Of a stretch of 64,000 nt of DNA, positions 62,959-64,000 are shown in pieces; the first letter of the stretch is position 1, and each line of letters begins with the position of its first letter. Below the pieces are notes generated by a model that worked only from the letters and a program-made list of their open reading frames with translations, searched no databases and was not told the origin of the DNA. Origin of the DNA: Aminobacter carboxidus (lineage in GTDB: Bacteria > Pseudomonadota > Alphaproteobacteria > Rhizobiales > Rhizobiaceae); NCBI RefSeq assembly GCF_014863355.1, contig NZ_JACZEP010000007.1:248001-312000 (forward strand). Reading direction: 5' to 3'. The translations under genes and the position numbers were made by a program.

Positions 62959-63828
62959 CTAAAACAACGATGCCGCGTCGTGATGGGCCGGCTTCCAGCC
63001 AAGTTCGCTGCGCGCCTTCTCGCCGCTCAGCCGCTGGCTGATGGCGTAGCCGCGCGCCCATTCACCGAGCCGTTCCGCAGCCTCGTCGACGCTGGCGGTA
63101 CGCAGTTCGGGACGGTCCGCACCAAGGTAATCCGCCACGCCTGATATGATTGCGCCGACGGTCATGCCTGGTATGGCCGAGCCGTTGTATGCCGAACCAG
63201 GCCGCGCTTGTTCCATGGCCCGCAGATACAGGTCCGCCAGGTCGGCGGCATGGACCAGGGGCCAGACGACCTCGGGCGAGCCGATGACATCGACACCACG
63301 ACCGTCGCGCAGTGCATCCATGAACGACGAAAACACGCCGCCCTCGCTGGAATAAACCATCGCGGGGTGGATGACGACGCCTTCGACTTCCGGCGCGTCC
63401 AGCACGCGTTGCATGTTGTCGATCATCCAGCCGAAGGCCGGCAGCGGGGCGAAGGGGCTTTCTTCGGTGGCCACCTGCTCTCCTGTTGCCCCGAACAGCC
63501 AGCAGCCGCCGGTGTAGACGAAGCGAGGCTGCTTCGGCATCGCGCCGAGCACCGGCAGCAGCGCATCGAGCAGTGCCGCCTCGACCTCACCCATGTCGTC
63601 GCCGAAATCGGCGGCGGCGTGGATCACGGCGTCAACGGGCGTTAGCTTGCCGACCCATTCCGTAGGCTTGCGCAGATCGCCGAGCAGCGGCATCGCGCCT
63701 GCCGCCTCGATACGTTCAGCCGACGCTTGTGAACGCGCGAGGCCGGTCACCTCATGCCCCCCCTCGATCAAACGCTGCAGGACATGGCGACCGATGAAAC
63801 CGGTGCCACCGAGGAGGAAGACGTGCAT
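62959..63828 (-). CDS. NAD-dependent epimerase/dehydratase (extended SDR)
   Basis: A 289-residue Rossmann protein. The dinucleotide motif HVFLLGGTGFIGRHVLQRLI is at residues 2-21, followed by GHEVTGLARSQASAERIEAA and VDAVIHAAADFGDDMGEVEA. YTGGCWLFGATGEQ replaces the usual Ser/Thr region and FGWMIDNMQRVLDA stands where YxxxK is expected, so the catalytic Tyr is not evident. The C-terminal half (VWPLVHAADLADLYLRAMEQ) is typical. The substrate is unknown; atypical SDRs often act as regulators or on NAD-linked sugars. The ATG at 63828 has no strong ribosome site. The gene is flanked by related small repeats on both sides. Confidence 0.82.
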   Translation of the reverse strand: MHVFLLGGTGFIGRHVLQRLIEGGHEVTGLARSQASAERIEAAGAMPLLGDLRKPTEWVGKLTPVDAVIHAAADFGDDMGEVEAALLDALLPVLGAMPKQPRFVYTGGCWLFGATGEQVATEESPFAPLPAFGWMIDNMQRVLDAPEVEGVVIHPAMVYSSEGGVFSSFMDALRDGRGVDVIGSPEVVWPLVHAADLADLYLRAMEQARPGSAYNGSAIPGMTVGAIISGVADYLGADRPELRTASVDEAAERLGEWARGYAISQRLSGEKARSELGWKPAHHDAASLF

Positions 63829-63841
63829 GGGAAGGCCTTAG

Positions 63842-63932
63842 GTGAGTAGTGAGTAACAGGTAGATCGGAGTCCTCACGCCGCGATTCAAGCCGCGTTTCC
63901 TCACTATTTCCTGCTCGCTATTCGCTATTAGC
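63842..63932. repeat. GAGTAG-type imperfect inverted repeat, right copy
   Basis: GTGAGTAGTGAGTA (63842-63855) faces the segment 63899-63932 with CTCACTATTTCCTGCTCGCT and ATTCGCTATTAG. The units GAGTAGNGAGTA and CTATTCGC recur from the left copy at 62901. Both copies sit in the intergenic spaces around the epimerase gene. Confidence 0.45.
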
Positions 63933-63940
63933 TTCGTTCA

Positions 63941-64000
63941 TCACTCCGCCGCCATCGTCTCGAGGCTCGCAAACCCCTGTGGCGCGTCGCCCTCGTCGAA
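63941..64000 (-). CDS. C-terminal end of a gene running off the right edge
   Basis: The last 19 codons on the minus strand read FDEGDAPQGFASLETMAAE before a TGA at 63941-63943. The rest lies beyond base 64000. The fragment is too short to name. Confidence 0.5.
   Translation of the reverse strand, partial: FDEGDAPQGFASLETMAAE

Overview
The window is a chromosomal segment of a high-GC alphaproteobacterium of the Rhizobiales (Hyphomicrobiales), most like Mesorhizobium, Aminobacter and their relatives. The evidence is the content and order of the division and cell-wall (dcw) cluster, a long rhizobial-type FtsZ, the alpha-type SspB adaptor, the betaine-lipid genes btaA/btaB and several small rhizobial protein families. 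The genus is an inference. No insertion sequence, prophage, CRISPR array or tRNA gene was recognised; most of the window reads as stable core chromosome with a few decayed remnants.

Layout. 1-4.5 kb: a cut diguanylate cyclase gene, a Bcr/CflA-type efflux gene divergent from a TetR regulator, an sspB-DUF4169-RHH operon and a decayed brnT/brnA toxin-antitoxin remnant. 4.5-14.2 kb: a very long AsmA-family gene, a GNAT acetyltransferase, an FAD-linked oxidase, a thioesterase, a Tat-exported dienelactone hydrolase and a glyoxalase-like protein, with two copies of a dispersed intergenic repeat. 14.3-25.5 kb: a TonB-receptor remnant, a UvrD/PcrA helicase, small proteins, CreA, SCO1, PrmA, aminopeptidase P, AzlCD and a DnaQ-like exonuclease.

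25.5-50.9 kb is one long minus-strand block. In transcription order it is mraZ-rsmH-ftsL-ftsI-murE-murF-mraY-murD-ftsW-murG-murC-murB, a terminator, ddl-ftsQ-ftsA-ftsZ, a terminator, then lpxC, bamD, recN and ligA plus the exonuclease gene. Most cell-wall genes overlap by 1-4 bases or lie within a few bases of each other. The mraZ promoter is covered by 10-bp-phased TGGGN repeats, as expected for MraZ autoregulation. The ddl leader carries four GANTC methylation sites.

51-64 kb: a trans-sulfuration-type PLP enzyme, the RNase P RNA gene, two groups of peptidoglycan hydrolases (lytic transglycosylase, Zn amidase with a DjlA-like co-chaperone; GH25 lysozyme lipoprotein and MltB-like transglycosylase), an EamA transporter, a small lipoprotein, and btaA-btaB preceded by a four-unit, 11-bp-phased Pho box array, which indicates betaine lipid synthesis under phosphate limitation. 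The window ends with a serine hydrolase, a nucleotide-sugar-epimerase-like protein flanked by related small repeats, and the last codons of another gene.

I found no clearly new defence or mobile system. The most informative signals are regulatory: the Pho box array, the MraZ repeats, the GANTC cluster, an apparently leaderless tetR with interlocked promoters, and two families of intergenic repeats.
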